Positions 16,980 through 24,655 of a DNA stretch of 32,512 nt are shown one piece after another. Each line of letters begins with the position of its first letter. Position 1 is the first letter of the stretch. The notes beneath the pieces are model-generated. The model ran no database searches. It was not told the origin of the DNA and saw only the letters and a list, made by a program, of their open reading frames with translations. The DNA is from CAYMTT01 sp964393465 (GTDB taxonomy: Bacteria; Patescibacteriota; Minisyncoccia; Minisyncoccales; MHMH01), in the NCBI GenBank assembly GCA_964393465.1, contig CAYMTT010000009.1, forward strand, positions 1 to 32,512, read 5' to 3'. Position numbers and translations under genes: made by a program.

Positions 16980-17816
16980 TTAATAGTTTTTCCTTATGCC
17001 CTGTTTTTCCGGGTCATCAATCCCCTGCCCTTTCATCAATTCGTTGTTAATGTCTTCTGCCGTCTTGTGCACTCTCAAGTCCACGCCGATGTTGTTGGCC
17101 AGCTGGATAAGGGCCCTGATGTCTTTTACCAGGCATTTGCCCCCGTATCCCCGATAGCCTTTGTGGAAAACGTTCAAATGGGTCCTGCCTATTCTCTTGT
17201 CGGCCGCTGCCGCTTCCACCATTCTGTCGTAATCCACTCCCATCTTCTGGCAAAGGTCGAACATCTGATTGGCGAATATGACCTTGACCGAAAACCAGGT
17301 GTTTCCGAAATATTTTACCAGTTCGGCTTCGGTGGCAGGCAGTATCCTTTCAAAAGGGGCCAGAGGCAGAAGCTGCATGACGTCGCCGGCCACATCGTGG
17401 CTCTTTTGGGTATATCCCACTATCTGGCGGTCGGGATAGCACATATCCTGGTCGGCGGTCTCCTCGGTCAGGAACTCCGGGTTCATCAAAATCTTGTGCT
17501 GAGGGTATTTTTTCTGCAGCTTTTCTGTGGTTCCCGGCAGCACGGTGGACTTGATTACCACCGTTCTCTCCCCTTTCAAATTGTCCAGAGTCTCTTCCAC
17601 ATAGGACAGATCAAACCCTTTCCCATCCCTCAGGTAAGGGGTGGGCACGCAGACGAAAACGATTTCGGCCTTGTTTATATCTTCCATGGAGCCCATATTC
17701 TTTCCCTTGTCGTAAACAAAAACCTCAACGCTGCCCTTGTCTTCGAGATATTTTTTCATAGCCCCTCCGACCATGCCGACTCCCACGATTCCGGCTTTTG
17801 TAAACTTTTTGTACAT
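16980..17816 (-). CDS. Short UDP-glucose/GDP-mannose dehydrogenase-family protein
   Basis: A 278-residue protein with the NAD-binding and central domains of UDP-glucose 6-dehydrogenase but without the C-terminal UDP-binding domain (usual length about 400-450). GIVGVGMVGGAM (9-20) binds NAD. VFVCVPTP (53-60), VIKSTVLPGTT (87-97), NPEFLTEE (112-119, Glu114), KYFGNTWFSVKVIF (168-181, Lys168 and Asn172) and GYGGKCLVKD (223-232, catalytic Cys228) retain the catalytic set. It probably makes a uronic acid such as UDP-GlcA. Similar short forms occur in other CPR genomes, so this need not be a broken gene. It is the first gene of the glycan operon, directly behind a consensus promoter. Confidence 0.82.
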   Translation of the reverse strand: MYKKFTKAGIVGVGMVGGAMKKYLEDKGSVEVFVYDKGKNMGSMEDINKAEIVFVCVPTPYLRDGKGFDLSYVEETLDNLKGERTVVIKSTVLPGTTEKLQKKYPQHKILMNPEFLTEETADQDMCYPDRQIVGYTQKSHDVAGDVMQLLPLAPFERILPATEAELVKYFGNTWFSVKVIFANQMFDLCQKMGVDYDRMVEAAAADKRIGRTHLNVFHKGYRGYGGKCLVKDIRALIQLANNIGVDLRVHKTAEDINNELMKGQGIDDPEKQGIRKNY

Positions 17817-17820
17817 AAGC

Positions 17821-17849
17821 TTGTTTTATTTAATTCTATGTTTTATTAT
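17821..17849 (+). promoter_or_regulatory. Candidate promoter for the plus-strand GT4 gene
   Basis: TTGTTT (17821-17826) and TATTAT (17844-17849) are 17 bases apart on the plus strand. Transcription would begin near 17856, leaving a leader of 10 or 22 bases depending on which ATG is used. The -10 shares its bases with the opposing consensus promoter, so the two would compete. Confidence 0.4.
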
Positions 17850-17872
17850 AGATAAAACCCGCTAAATGTCAA
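17845..17872 (-). promoter_or_regulatory. Consensus sigma70 promoter of the glycan operon
   Basis: On the minus strand, TTGACA (17872-17867) and TATAAT (17850-17845) are both exact consensus hexamers, separated by 16 bases. The predicted start near 17838 lies about 20 bases before the dehydrogenase ATG at 17816. This is the best promoter in the window and probably drives the 12-15 kb minus-strand run. Its -35 box lies inside the longest form of the divergent GT4 ORF. Confidence 0.75.
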
Positions 17873-17877
17873 TTAAT

Positions 17878-19032
17878 ATGCCAAAAGCGCTTTTCTTGTC
17901 CACCCAGTCTGAATTCGGAGGCGCCCAGAGATACGTTTACGAAGCCTCAAAAGCCTTGTCGGAAAAAAATTCCGTCCTGGTGGCGGCCGGCCAAGGCGAC
18001 GGAGAGCTTTTTTCCAGGATATCCGAGCTAAAGTCGGAAAATCCGCAATTAAACCTGGAAACCAGAAAAATCGAAAGCCTGCGCCGAGTCCCCAACCCTT
18101 TTTTGGCCTTGAAAGCCGTTTGGGAGATAAAAAAACTCCTGAAGAAAGAAAAGCCGCAGACCCTCTTTTTGTGCTCGACCACCGCCGGATTGCTGGGATC
18201 CATGGCAGGGTTCCTTTACAGGAAAAACTCCCCCGAAAAGATGAAGATCGTTTACAGGATCGGGGGCTGGGCTTTCCGCGACCCCAGATCCGGATGGAAA
18301 AACCGTCTCATTTTCTGGGCAGAAAAGTTTACGGCCCCCTTCAAAGATTTAATCATAGTCAATTCGGAAAGCGATTGGAGAATCGCCGTCAAAAACGGAA
18401 TAGCTCCCCCGGAAAGGATAATAAAGATATATAACGGAATCGACGTCGATTCTTTGGAATTCCTTCCCAGAGAACAAGCCAGGGAGAAACTGTCCGAAAA
18501 CCTCAAACCGGAATACAAAGTGGTAGGGACGGTGGCCAACTTTTACAGAACCAAGGGTTTAAACCGCCTGATCGAGGCTTTCAAAATGCTCGATGATCCC
18601 GATTCCAAACTCGTAATCGTTGGCGAGGGCCGCCAAAGAAAAGAGCTGGAAGACCTCATTTTCAAAAACGGACTCCAAGACAGGGTTTTTTTGACAGGCA
18701 GAATCCCCGAAGCTCGTCTTTATCTTAAAGCTTTCGATGTCTTTGCCCTGGCTTCCTTGAAAGAAGGATTCCCCTGGATAGTTCTGGAAGCCATGGCCGC
18801 CGAATTGCCGATGGTCTGCACCAAAACCGGAGCCCTGCCGGAAATAATCGAGGATAAAAAAAACGGGCTCTTGGCAGAACCCGGCGACTCAAAAGATTTG
18901 GCAGAGAAGATTCAATGGCTTCTGAACAATTCCCAGGAAGCTAAAGCCATGGGCATACGGGGAAAAGCCGAAGCCGTGGAAAAGTTCTCCCTGCGAAAAA
19001 TGATTGAAGAAACCGAAAAAGCCGTTATTTAA
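17878..19032 (+). CDS. GT4 family glycosyltransferase
   Basis: A GT-B glycosyltransferase of 384 residues from this ATG. An in-frame ATG at 17866 would add MSIN, but that stretch overlaps the -35 box of the divergent promoter and MPKALFLSTQSEFGGAQRY looks like the natural start. Numbered from the upstream ATG, elements are GGAQRY (18-23), YNGIDVDSLEF (189-199), VGTVANFYRTKGLNRLIEAF (220-239), KLVIVGEGRQRKELE (248-262) and KEGFPWIVLEAMAAELPMV (299-317) with the donor-binding EAMA. It belongs to the glycan locus but is transcribed divergently. It overlaps the convergent Glu-rich protein gene by eight bases, and a strong terminator follows inside that gene. Confidence 0.9.
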   Translation: MPKALFLSTQSEFGGAQRYVYEASKALSEKNSVLVAAGQGDGELFSRISELKSENPQLNLETRKIESLRRVPNPFLALKAVWEIKKLLKKEKPQTLFLCSTTAGLLGSMAGFLYRKNSPEKMKIVYRIGGWAFRDPRSGWKNRLIFWAEKFTAPFKDLIIVNSESDWRIAVKNGIAPPERIIKIYNGIDVDSLEFLPREQAREKLSENLKPEYKVVGTVANFYRTKGLNRLIEAFKMLDDPDSKLVIVGEGRQRKELEDLIFKNGLQDRVFLTGRIPEARLYLKAFDVFALASLKEGFPWIVLEAMAAELPMVCTKTGALPEIIEDKKNGLLAEPGDSKDLAEKIQWLLNNSQEAKAMGIRGKAEAVEKFSLRKMIEETEKAVI

Positions 19033-20263
19033 AAAACCTTGTCAATGAATCCAACAGTTTGCCGATCTGCCGCTGCAGTTCGGCAATTTTTTCTTTGATT
19101 GCTTTCAATATCCAATTAACTTCCTTTTCGGGCTCAGATTCCTGCTCTTTTAAATCTTCTAATTCTTCCTCTGATTCCTCTGATTCCTCTGGTTCTTGGG
19201 ATTCCTGTTCTTCGGGTTTCTGTCCCTCTGGTTCTTGAGACCCTTCTGATTCTTCGGGCTCTTGTGCTTCGGGTTTCTGTCCCTCTGGTTCTTGAGACCC
19301 TTCTGATTCTTCGGGCTCTTGTGCTTCGGGTTTCTGTCCCTCTGGTTCTTGAGACCCTTCTGATTCTTCTGGTTCTTGGGACTCTTCTTCCTCTTCTTCC
19401 TCTTCTGGCGTTTCATCTTGGGGAGGCGGCGGACTTAAAGTAAAAACCGGAGAAAAAATATCGCTGAATCCTCCCTCGCCCCTGTCGTTGTAAGCCACTA
19501 TCCTTCTGCCTGAATACTCTGTTTCCGGTTCCAGGCCGGTTTCGTCAACGTAAGAAACGTTGGCCTGCTCCGTTTTGGCCACGGTTTCCAGATTGCCATC
19601 GAGAACCTTGAACCCCCACTCGTTGTTTGCCAAGTCCAAGAAATGCCACCTTATGACAGTATCAGAAACAGCTTCCCCTTTGTCGATTAAAGGGGGCAGG
19701 GGAACCGTAGGGTGAGGGGCTTGGGCGTCGATTTCCCTTTCCAAACCCAAAACGCTTTGGCCTGTCGGACCGTTTGTTGTTTCTGAAACGAACTTGGCTG
19801 AAGCCTCCGTTCCTTCTCCTGCTGACAGCTCCAATTGTATTGTTCTTCCCGAAACGGCGGTGGCGGAAATATCCACGGTAACGAAAATCCTCCGCTGGGG
19901 ATCTTGCGCTCCATATTCCGAAAAACTCCCTGACAATTCCCTGCCCCAGAAAGGCGCCGAACTCCGGCTGACGATTACGGACTCGTCTCCGTCCCAACCG
20001 GGAGAAGGTCCGTCCTCATAAATTGAAATCCTGGAAATATCCTGGGAAAGCGCGGTGCCGGCATTGTTAAACTTTATACTCTGCAGCTGCTCCTTTGAGC
20101 CTTGCGAGGGCTCTGGCAAGGTTAAGTCCAGCACCAAGACCCTGGTGGTGCTGCGGGGAACGGCATATTTCTGCTGATCGTTGACTTGAAAATCTTCCGC
20201 CAGGGAAGCTAAAGCGAAAAAAGGCAGAAAAAGAAATACAAAGGAAATGATAAAGGTTTTCAT
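19025..20263 (-). CDS. Secreted Glu-rich repeat protein with fibronectin-III-like domain
   Basis: A 412-residue predicted exported protein. Residues 1-19 form a signal peptide ending FALA. Residues 22-165 are beta-rich and resemble the sandwich modules of the neighbouring S-layer-like protein. Residues 190-277 look like a fibronectin type III domain (IRWHFLD, TGLEPETEYSGRRIVAYND). A Pro/Glu-rich linker (278-380) contains three copies of a 19-residue unit, EESEGSQEPEGQKPEAQEP. A C-terminal amphipathic helix (384-409, ILKAIKEKIAELQRQIGKLL) could anchor or oligomerise the protein. It is probably cell-surface exposed and spaced out by the acidic stalk. An extended -10 sits eight bases before its ATG. 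Function unknown. Confidence 0.8.
   Translation of the reverse strand: MKTFIISFVFLFLPFFALASLAEDFQVNDQQKYAVPRSTTRVLVLDLTLPEPSQGSKEQLQSIKFNNAGTALSQDISRISIYEDGPSPGWDGDESVIVSRSSAPFWGRELSGSFSEYGAQDPQRRIFVTVDISATAVSGRTIQLELSAGEGTEASAKFVSETTNGPTGQSVLGLEREIDAQAPHPTVPLPPLIDKGEAVSDTVIRWHFLDLANNEWGFKVLDGNLETVAKTEQANVSYVDETGLEPETEYSGRRIVAYNDRGEGGFSDIFSPVFTLSPPPPQDETPEEEEEEEESQEPEESEGSQEPEGQKPEAQEPEESEGSQEPEGQKPEAQEPEESEGSQEPEGQKPEEQESQEPEESEESEEELEDLKEQESEPEKEVNWILKAIKEKIAELQRQIGKLLDSLTRFFK
19059..19096 (+). terminator. Strong intrinsic terminator for the plus-strand GT4 gene
   Basis: TTGCCGA (19059-19065) pairs with TCGGCAA (19080-19086). After one T-T mismatch, CTGC (19067-19070) pairs with GCAG (19075-19078) around a CGCT loop. 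Six T residues and TTT follow (19087-19096). It begins 27 bases after the GT4 stop and lies wholly inside the coding sequence for the C-terminal helix of the convergent Glu-rich protein. Confidence 0.8.
19211..19369 (-). repeat. 57-bp in-frame tandem repeat (about 2.8 copies)
   Basis: Units begin at 19211, 19268 and 19325. The first two are identical over all 57 bases, and the third matches until about 19369. Each encodes 19 residues of the acidic stalk of the Glu-rich secreted protein, so copy-number change keeps the frame. Flanking DNA holds shorter degenerate Glu/Ser repeats. Confidence 0.9.
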
Positions 20264-20271
20264 ACACTTCC

Positions 20272-20280
20272 ATTATACCA
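20272..20280 (-). promoter_or_regulatory. Extended -10 promoter of the Glu-rich protein gene
   Basis: TGG followed by TATAAT (minus strand, 20280-20272) is a perfect extended -10. Only eight bases separate it from the ATG at 20263, so transcription should begin one or two bases before or at the start codon (leaderless mRNA). The -35 position overlaps the terminator of the upstream gene and does not match consensus, as is common for extended -10 promoters. Confidence 0.6.
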
Positions 20281-20296
20281 GAAACTCAAAAGCAAA

Positions 20297-20328
20297 GGAA
20301 AAGGCCCCGGCAAAACCGAGGCCTTTTC
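20297..20328 (-). terminator. Intrinsic terminator of the S-layer-like gene
   Basis: GGCCCCGG (20303-20310) and CCGAGGCC (20316-20323) form an eight-base stem with one mismatch around CAAAA. AAAA on one side and TTTT on the other allow extension and function on both strands. On the minus strand the transcript continues TTTTCCTTTGCTTTT. It lies about 65 bases after the S-layer-like stop; the intervening bases include further small inverted repeats such as AAGCGA/TCGCTT next to the stop. Confidence 0.7.
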
Positions 20329-20391
20329 TGGTTCCCGCTTTAATCTCTACAAGGAACGAGAAGCGGGTCCGAAGCGAGCTCGAAAGATCGC

Positions 20392-23300
20392 TTAGTAGCT
20401 CAACGTCAGAGTCGTAGCTGGCAGACCGTCAACCTTGTAGTCGTTGGTCCAGTCGCTGGTAATGGCAGAGTGAGTGGCTCCGGCTCCCGATCTGTCTGTC
20501 CATACGAACGAGACAGTGGTGGAAGCTGTGGAGTCGGCCCTGCTTACCAGGTTACTGCTGTTGGCAGTAAATCCTCCGGTGTTCAGAGTTCCGGCGTAGA
20601 ACCAAGGACCGCTGGTGGTCGCTGAAGTTGCCAAGTCATCTATCTTGGTCAATATAGCGTCACCTGTGGTCAGACTGTCATTGGACAGTACTGTACCTCT
20701 TAATTCGTAGCTCTTGGTAGTACCGGCCGCAACCTGTTGTTCGGAGGCTGGGACGAATACAAGATAGTAGCCTGCGCTAGCGTCAGTATCGCATCTGACA
20801 AAGAAGCCCGTGCTGCTGGCGGCCACACCGTTCATGTCGGTCGAAGTTCCGGTAACCTGAGCATTGCTGGTCAGGTTCCAGACCTTGAAGTCGTTGATCA
20901 TCTTCAGGTTGGGCAAGCTGCCCGCCTGGTCGGTGTAGATGCCGTCAATGGTCTGCATCGGGTCGCCACTTGAAGCGGCGATCGGTAAACCTCCCAGAGT
21001 ACCGGTGATGTTGAAAGCAATCATCTTCCAACCGATGGAACCCTCTTCGCTGGCTGAAACAGTCCAGCGGTAGAGCGTCTTCTCACCTACGGTCAAATTG
21101 GAGGTGGGCAGACTGGCAGTAGCGATGGTGGGCTTGGATTGTCTGAGATACTGGGTTTCGCCGCCCAGATCAACTCTTCCCTCGCTTGTGAGAGAATCGT
21201 TGCCAGAGCTTACGCCCTGAGCGTCAAAGGTGTCGAGTCTCAGCAAAGGAGCGTCTCCAGTGGAAGCTCCAGATCCGTACTGGGTGGCAACTCCGTTGAG
21301 GTCGCCCTTTATTGTCAGAACCTTTTCAACGCTCTTTGTCAACTGCCAATACTCTTCGGTATTGAAGTTGAAGGTCGTTGAACCGTTCGACAATATTTGG
21401 TCGGAACCCAACTGGGTAGCGCCGTCCCACAGGGATATGGCTCCGAAGTCGTCGTCAGAACCGCCGCTTCTCTCCACGGTTACGCTCTTGACGTAAACAT
21501 CTTCGAGCGAGGCCTTGAAGTTAACCTTGGTAAAGACAACGTCTTGGACCAGGTTTCCTTCTGTACCCACGGCGTGGATGGCAGTAACCGGAGTGTCGGC
21601 GTTGACACTTGTGGTTACGTCACCTCCGGTGGATATGGTCACCTCGTTCACAGCGGTGCTCTTCGCTTTAGTCTTTGGCTCATAGTGGTAGTTAACACCA
21701 GATGAGGCGTTGCTAAAGGTCGGAGTTAAATCGCTGTTGGAAGATATACCGGTAAGAGACATGTGGTCGGTCGTACTGACACCCAAAGTGAACTTGTGGC
21801 CGTTGTTAGCGGTACCTGGCAAGTCAACTTTGACGTAGACGACTTTCTGTTGGCCCTTTGCGATGTCGAGACCTGCAGAGTTCAGGAAGTCTGAAGCTGT
21901 CCAGGATACGGTGTTGTTGAGAGTGTTCGGGTAAACAGAACCTGCCGTTGAAGTGTCCAGATTCTTCTCGGTGGTGAGTCTTGAACCTCCACTATACAAA
22001 GCGATGTTGGAAACATCGGTGGAAGAAGCCTCACCCGTAGAAGTCATGGTCAGCTTCAAGGAGGTTACCCTCACATCTTCAGCAGTGCCGGCGGTCATGA
22101 CCAATCCCGAAATCGGAACTTCATTGGCTCCGGTAATGAGGGTCTGATCTCCCGGCGAAGCGGATTTGGCTACGGTCAAGGAACCAGAACTGATAGTTAT
22201 GGTGTTTCCCACAGCAGATCCGGTTTCCGTAATGGCAGCTGCAGACGAAGCACCGTCCGAAGTGAGAGCCGTGGTCACAGCAGTGGTTGAAGCCAAAGCT
22301 ATGGTGGCTGTCGGATTCGGATAATTGGTGATCGGAACGTCAGCTACGGCTTTCAGTGTTACTGTGCCGGAAGCCGGGACCGTCAAACTTTCGCTAAAGG
22401 TGGCTGAATTGGTCGGGCTGGATACGGTGCTTCCGTATTGCTCGCCATTGTCCACCCTCACCAACTTGACGTTGTTCAAGTGGGCACCAGAGGTAGCGTT
22501 CTTGTGGTTGGAGAACAGATCCAATTGGATGCTGCTGACAATAACGTCTTCTCCGGAACCTGCAGTTAAGTCTATTCTGGTGAACTCTTTATCTGTGCTT
22601 CCGACGACGTAAGTTTGGGAAGCTGGAGTGTTAGCGGATTTTGCGACGGTCAATGAGCCTTTGGCTCCGACTGTGTGCTTGTTGGCATTACCGGTTCCAG
22701 TAACGGCGCTGGATGGGACGTCATAATTAGAGTCCAATCCGTCAGCCCATACATCAGAACTTGCGGCAACGTCCAGGTCAATGGTGTTTCCGGCAGTAGC
22801 TCCGTGGGGAACATCAGCCTTGACCAAAATGGTCTTGGAGCTGGATTTCCCGACGTCGAACAAACCGGTTGCATCATAACCCACGGTGTTGGATCCAAAG
22901 GTTACGTAGGAACCTATCACCGAAGCGGGACCCGCTATCTGCGTGGAACCATCCCAAAGAGTAACGTTGGAAACGTCGGTATTGCTACCGGTTCCGCTGA
23001 TTTTCAGTCTCAGCTTAACTACTCTCACGCCTTCCTCTGAACCTGCAGTGAACTTGAAGGCGGAAAACAGTCTGTCGGAGGTTCCTTTAACGTAAGTCTG
23101 CGCGGCGGGGTTCACTGACCCGTCAACGCTGATAGCTAAAGTACCTTGGCCGACAGTCATCGTGTTTCCAGTCTGTTTGGAATAGGTCTTATTCACGTCT
23201 GTGGTGATAGTGGTCGCGCCTCCGGAATTGTTTCCGTAAGCTGTAACGTCGGTATACTGAGTGATCTCGAATGTAATTGTTCGAGAAGTCCAGATACCGG

Positions 23301-24612
23301 GGGATACGTCAGCGTAAGCGTAAACGATCTTGGAAGTTCCTGCCGTAATTGACAGGGGGTCGGAAGACAGGTCGAAAACGGCCTTGTTCTGAGAATCCAA
23401 TTCTTCGACAGTTTCTCCGACCTGTTGGCCGGCAACCTTCAGTTTGATGTTCTTGACATCCTCATCGGTGGCAGAGCCAACGTGAGTGACGACAATTTCG
23501 TGAACATCCATACCTTCGGTTGAACTGGCCGTGAATGTCCAGGAAGCGACTTCTTGGTCGGTAGCACCAGACAAAAGCGTACTCGTGGCTGGTGTCGTTC
23601 TAACGTCTACGACCAGACCGCCCACTGAAATTCCGGCAATGGTCATTGCCTTGCCGTAAAGGGGGAAACTGCCTTCTAAATCCTCGGAAGCTGTAATGTC
23701 TCCCGCTGTGGCTACTCCCAGCTTGATACTGTCACCTGTGTTGGCAGTACCGGAAGCTGCAACATCTCCTTTGATCGTCAGGTACTTGGTTTCCCCTGCG
23801 GGGACTTCCCAAGACAAACTGGAGAAAGTTGCTTTGTGAGTCAATGTGTTCAGGGCCTGAGTGGAACCGACCTGAGTGGTGCCGTCGTAAAGTTCGATGG
23901 CAGTCAAATCAGTATCGGCAGAAACTCCGCCGCGAGCGACAACGACTTTGTTGATGGTAACTCCATCAGAACCTCCGGAAAACTTCAACTTGGTGAAGAT
24001 AACCTTCTGGGCAGACAAAGCCACTTGAGAAGCTTCCGGTGTGTCGGAAGCCAGCTCAACTTCGGGAGAACCTGTTACAGGCTCTTCCTCTTCTTCTTCC
24101 TCTTCTTCTTCCTGCTCACCTACGCCCGCTGATAAAAGCTCGTCGAGCTTGGCGATGGTGGTGTCACCCACATATCCTGTTCCGCTGGTCAAACCCCAAG
24201 GAGCCAAGACTGATGCTTGGTATTTTTCCTGGAATTTAACGGCTCCCGCTTTGGTCAAAGGACCGAAGTATTCGGTTTCGTTGCCGGGAGAACCCACGCC
24301 TGAGTCGGCCAGTTTGGTATCAGCGTCGGAGTTCAATAATGCTTGTAGGCATTTGACGTCCGAGCCTGAATCACCCTGGCTAAGGTGTCTATCAAAAGAA
24401 ACACCTACGCAAGATGCGGGAACTTCTCCTCCGGTGTCGCCTTCGGTCTCTTCCAATTGCTCCTGCAGCTCAGAAATCTGAACCAACAGGTCGTCAATCA
24501 TCGCCTGAATTTCATCGGCGGTGAGAGCCTGGGCAACTCCGGGGCCAACCAACCATACGGTGCAAGTCAATGTGGTGGCAATCGCTACAATCTTTTTTAA
24601 CAAATTAGGCAT
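20392..24612 (-). CDS. Putative S-layer protein with peptidoglycan-binding domain
   Basis: A 1406-residue exported protein, the largest in the window. A signal peptide ends near Ala29 (GVAQA). A short coiled coil follows (32-57), then a PG_binding_1-like domain (68-160: LSQGDSGSDVKCLQALLN, FGPLTKAGAVKFQ) with Cys68 and Cys88 possibly bridged. An acidic Glu linker (167-177) leads to about seven beta-sandwich modules (roughly 183-326, 330-488, 489-650, 651-808, 809-990, 998-1155, 1158-1356). Modules share cores such as AGSGEDVIVSSIQL and VKVDLPG. The C-terminal FVWTDRSG...DWTNDYKVDGLP segment is, to my knowledge, shared by CPR S-layer-like proteins. It probably coats the cell while holding peptidoglycan. 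Base composition and codon use fit high expression. No Shine-Dalgarno motif precedes the ATG. Confidence 0.85.
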   Translation of the reverse strand: MPNLLKKIVAIATTLTCTVWLVGPGVAQALTADEIQAMIDDLLVQISELQEQLEETEGDTGGEVPASCVGVSFDRHLSQGDSGSDVKCLQALLNSDADTKLADSGVGSPGNETEYFGPLTKAGAVKFQEKYQASVLAPWGLTSGTGYVGDTTIAKLDELLSAGVGEQEEEEEEEEEEPVTGSPEVELASDTPEASQVALSAQKVIFTKLKFSGGSDGVTINKVVVARGGVSADTDLTAIELYDGTTQVGSTQALNTLTHKATFSSLSWEVPAGETKYLTIKGDVAASGTANTGDSIKLGVATAGDITASEDLEGSFPLYGKAMTIAGISVGGLVVDVRTTPATSTLLSGATDQEVASWTFTASSTEGMDVHEIVVTHVGSATDEDVKNIKLKVAGQQVGETVEELDSQNKAVFDLSSDPLSITAGTSKIVYAYADVSPGIWTSRTITFEITQYTDVTAYGNNSGGATTITTDVNKTYSKQTGNTMTVGQGTLAISVDGSVNPAAQTYVKGTSDRLFSAFKFTAGSEEGVRVVKLRLKISGTGSNTDVSNVTLWDGSTQIAGPASVIGSYVTFGSNTVGYDATGLFDVGKSSSKTILVKADVPHGATAGNTIDLDVAASSDVWADGLDSNYDVPSSAVTGTGNANKHTVGAKGSLTVAKSANTPASQTYVVGSTDKEFTRIDLTAGSGEDVIVSSIQLDLFSNHKNATSGAHLNNVKLVRVDNGEQYGSTVSSPTNSATFSESLTVPASGTVTLKAVADVPITNYPNPTATIALASTTAVTTALTSDGASSAAAITETGSAVGNTITISSGSLTVAKSASPGDQTLITGANEVPISGLVMTAGTAEDVRVTSLKLTMTSTGEASSTDVSNIALYSGGSRLTTEKNLDTSTAGSVYPNTLNNTVSWTASDFLNSAGLDIAKGQQKVVYVKVDLPGTANNGHKFTLGVSTTDHMSLTGISSNSDLTPTFSNASSGVNYHYEPKTKAKSTAVNEVTISTGGDVTTSVNADTPVTAIHAVGTEGNLVQDVVFTKVNFKASLEDVYVKSVTVERSGGSDDDFGAISLWDGATQLGSDQILSNGSTTFNFNTEEYWQLTKSVEKVLTIKGDLNGVATQYGSGASTGDAPLLRLDTFDAQGVSSGNDSLTSEGRVDLGGETQYLRQSKPTIATASLPTSNLTVGEKTLYRWTVSASEEGSIGWKMIAFNITGTLGGLPIAASSGDPMQTIDGIYTDQAGSLPNLKMINDFKVWNLTSNAQVTGTSTDMNGVAASSTGFFVRCDTDASAGYYLVFVPASEQQVAAGTTKSYELRGTVLSNDSLTTGDAILTKIDDLATSATTSGPWFYAGTLNTGGFTANSSNLVSRADSTASTTVSFVWTDRSGAGATHSAITSDWTNDYKVDGLPATTLTLSY

Positions 24613-24628
24613 TGTGTTTTTTAATTAA

Positions 24629-24655
24629 TTAATTTTTATTTCTTAGCGTCGTCAT
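24629..24655 (-). other. Candidate eight-codon upstream ORF in the S-layer leader
   Basis: Minus-strand ATG at 24655 reads MTTLRNKN and stops at 24629. A good Shine-Dalgarno match, AGGGAGG (24666-24660), lies four bases upstream, whereas the S-layer ATG at 24612 has only A/T-rich sequence before it. It is out of frame with the S-layer gene (43 bases apart), so it is not an alternative start. It may be a leader peptide or chance. Confidence 0.25.

Noticed and set aside
17067..17855. A 262-codon open frame on the plus strand opposite the dehydrogenase gene
   Set aside because: The minus strand carries clear UDP-sugar dehydrogenase motifs in the right order. The plus frame has no recognisable domain and is His/Val/Gly-rich, as expected from the reverse of this codon usage.
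19211..19369. Regular repeats considered as a CRISPR array
   Set aside because: The units are contiguous 57-base tandem copies without variable spacers and translate in frame within a secreted protein.
24088..24120. Glu-run in the S-layer-like protein as a possible frameshift or assembly error
   Set aside because: Domains on both sides are in the same frame and acidic linkers are common in this protein class; it is a flexible linker of simple-sequence codons.
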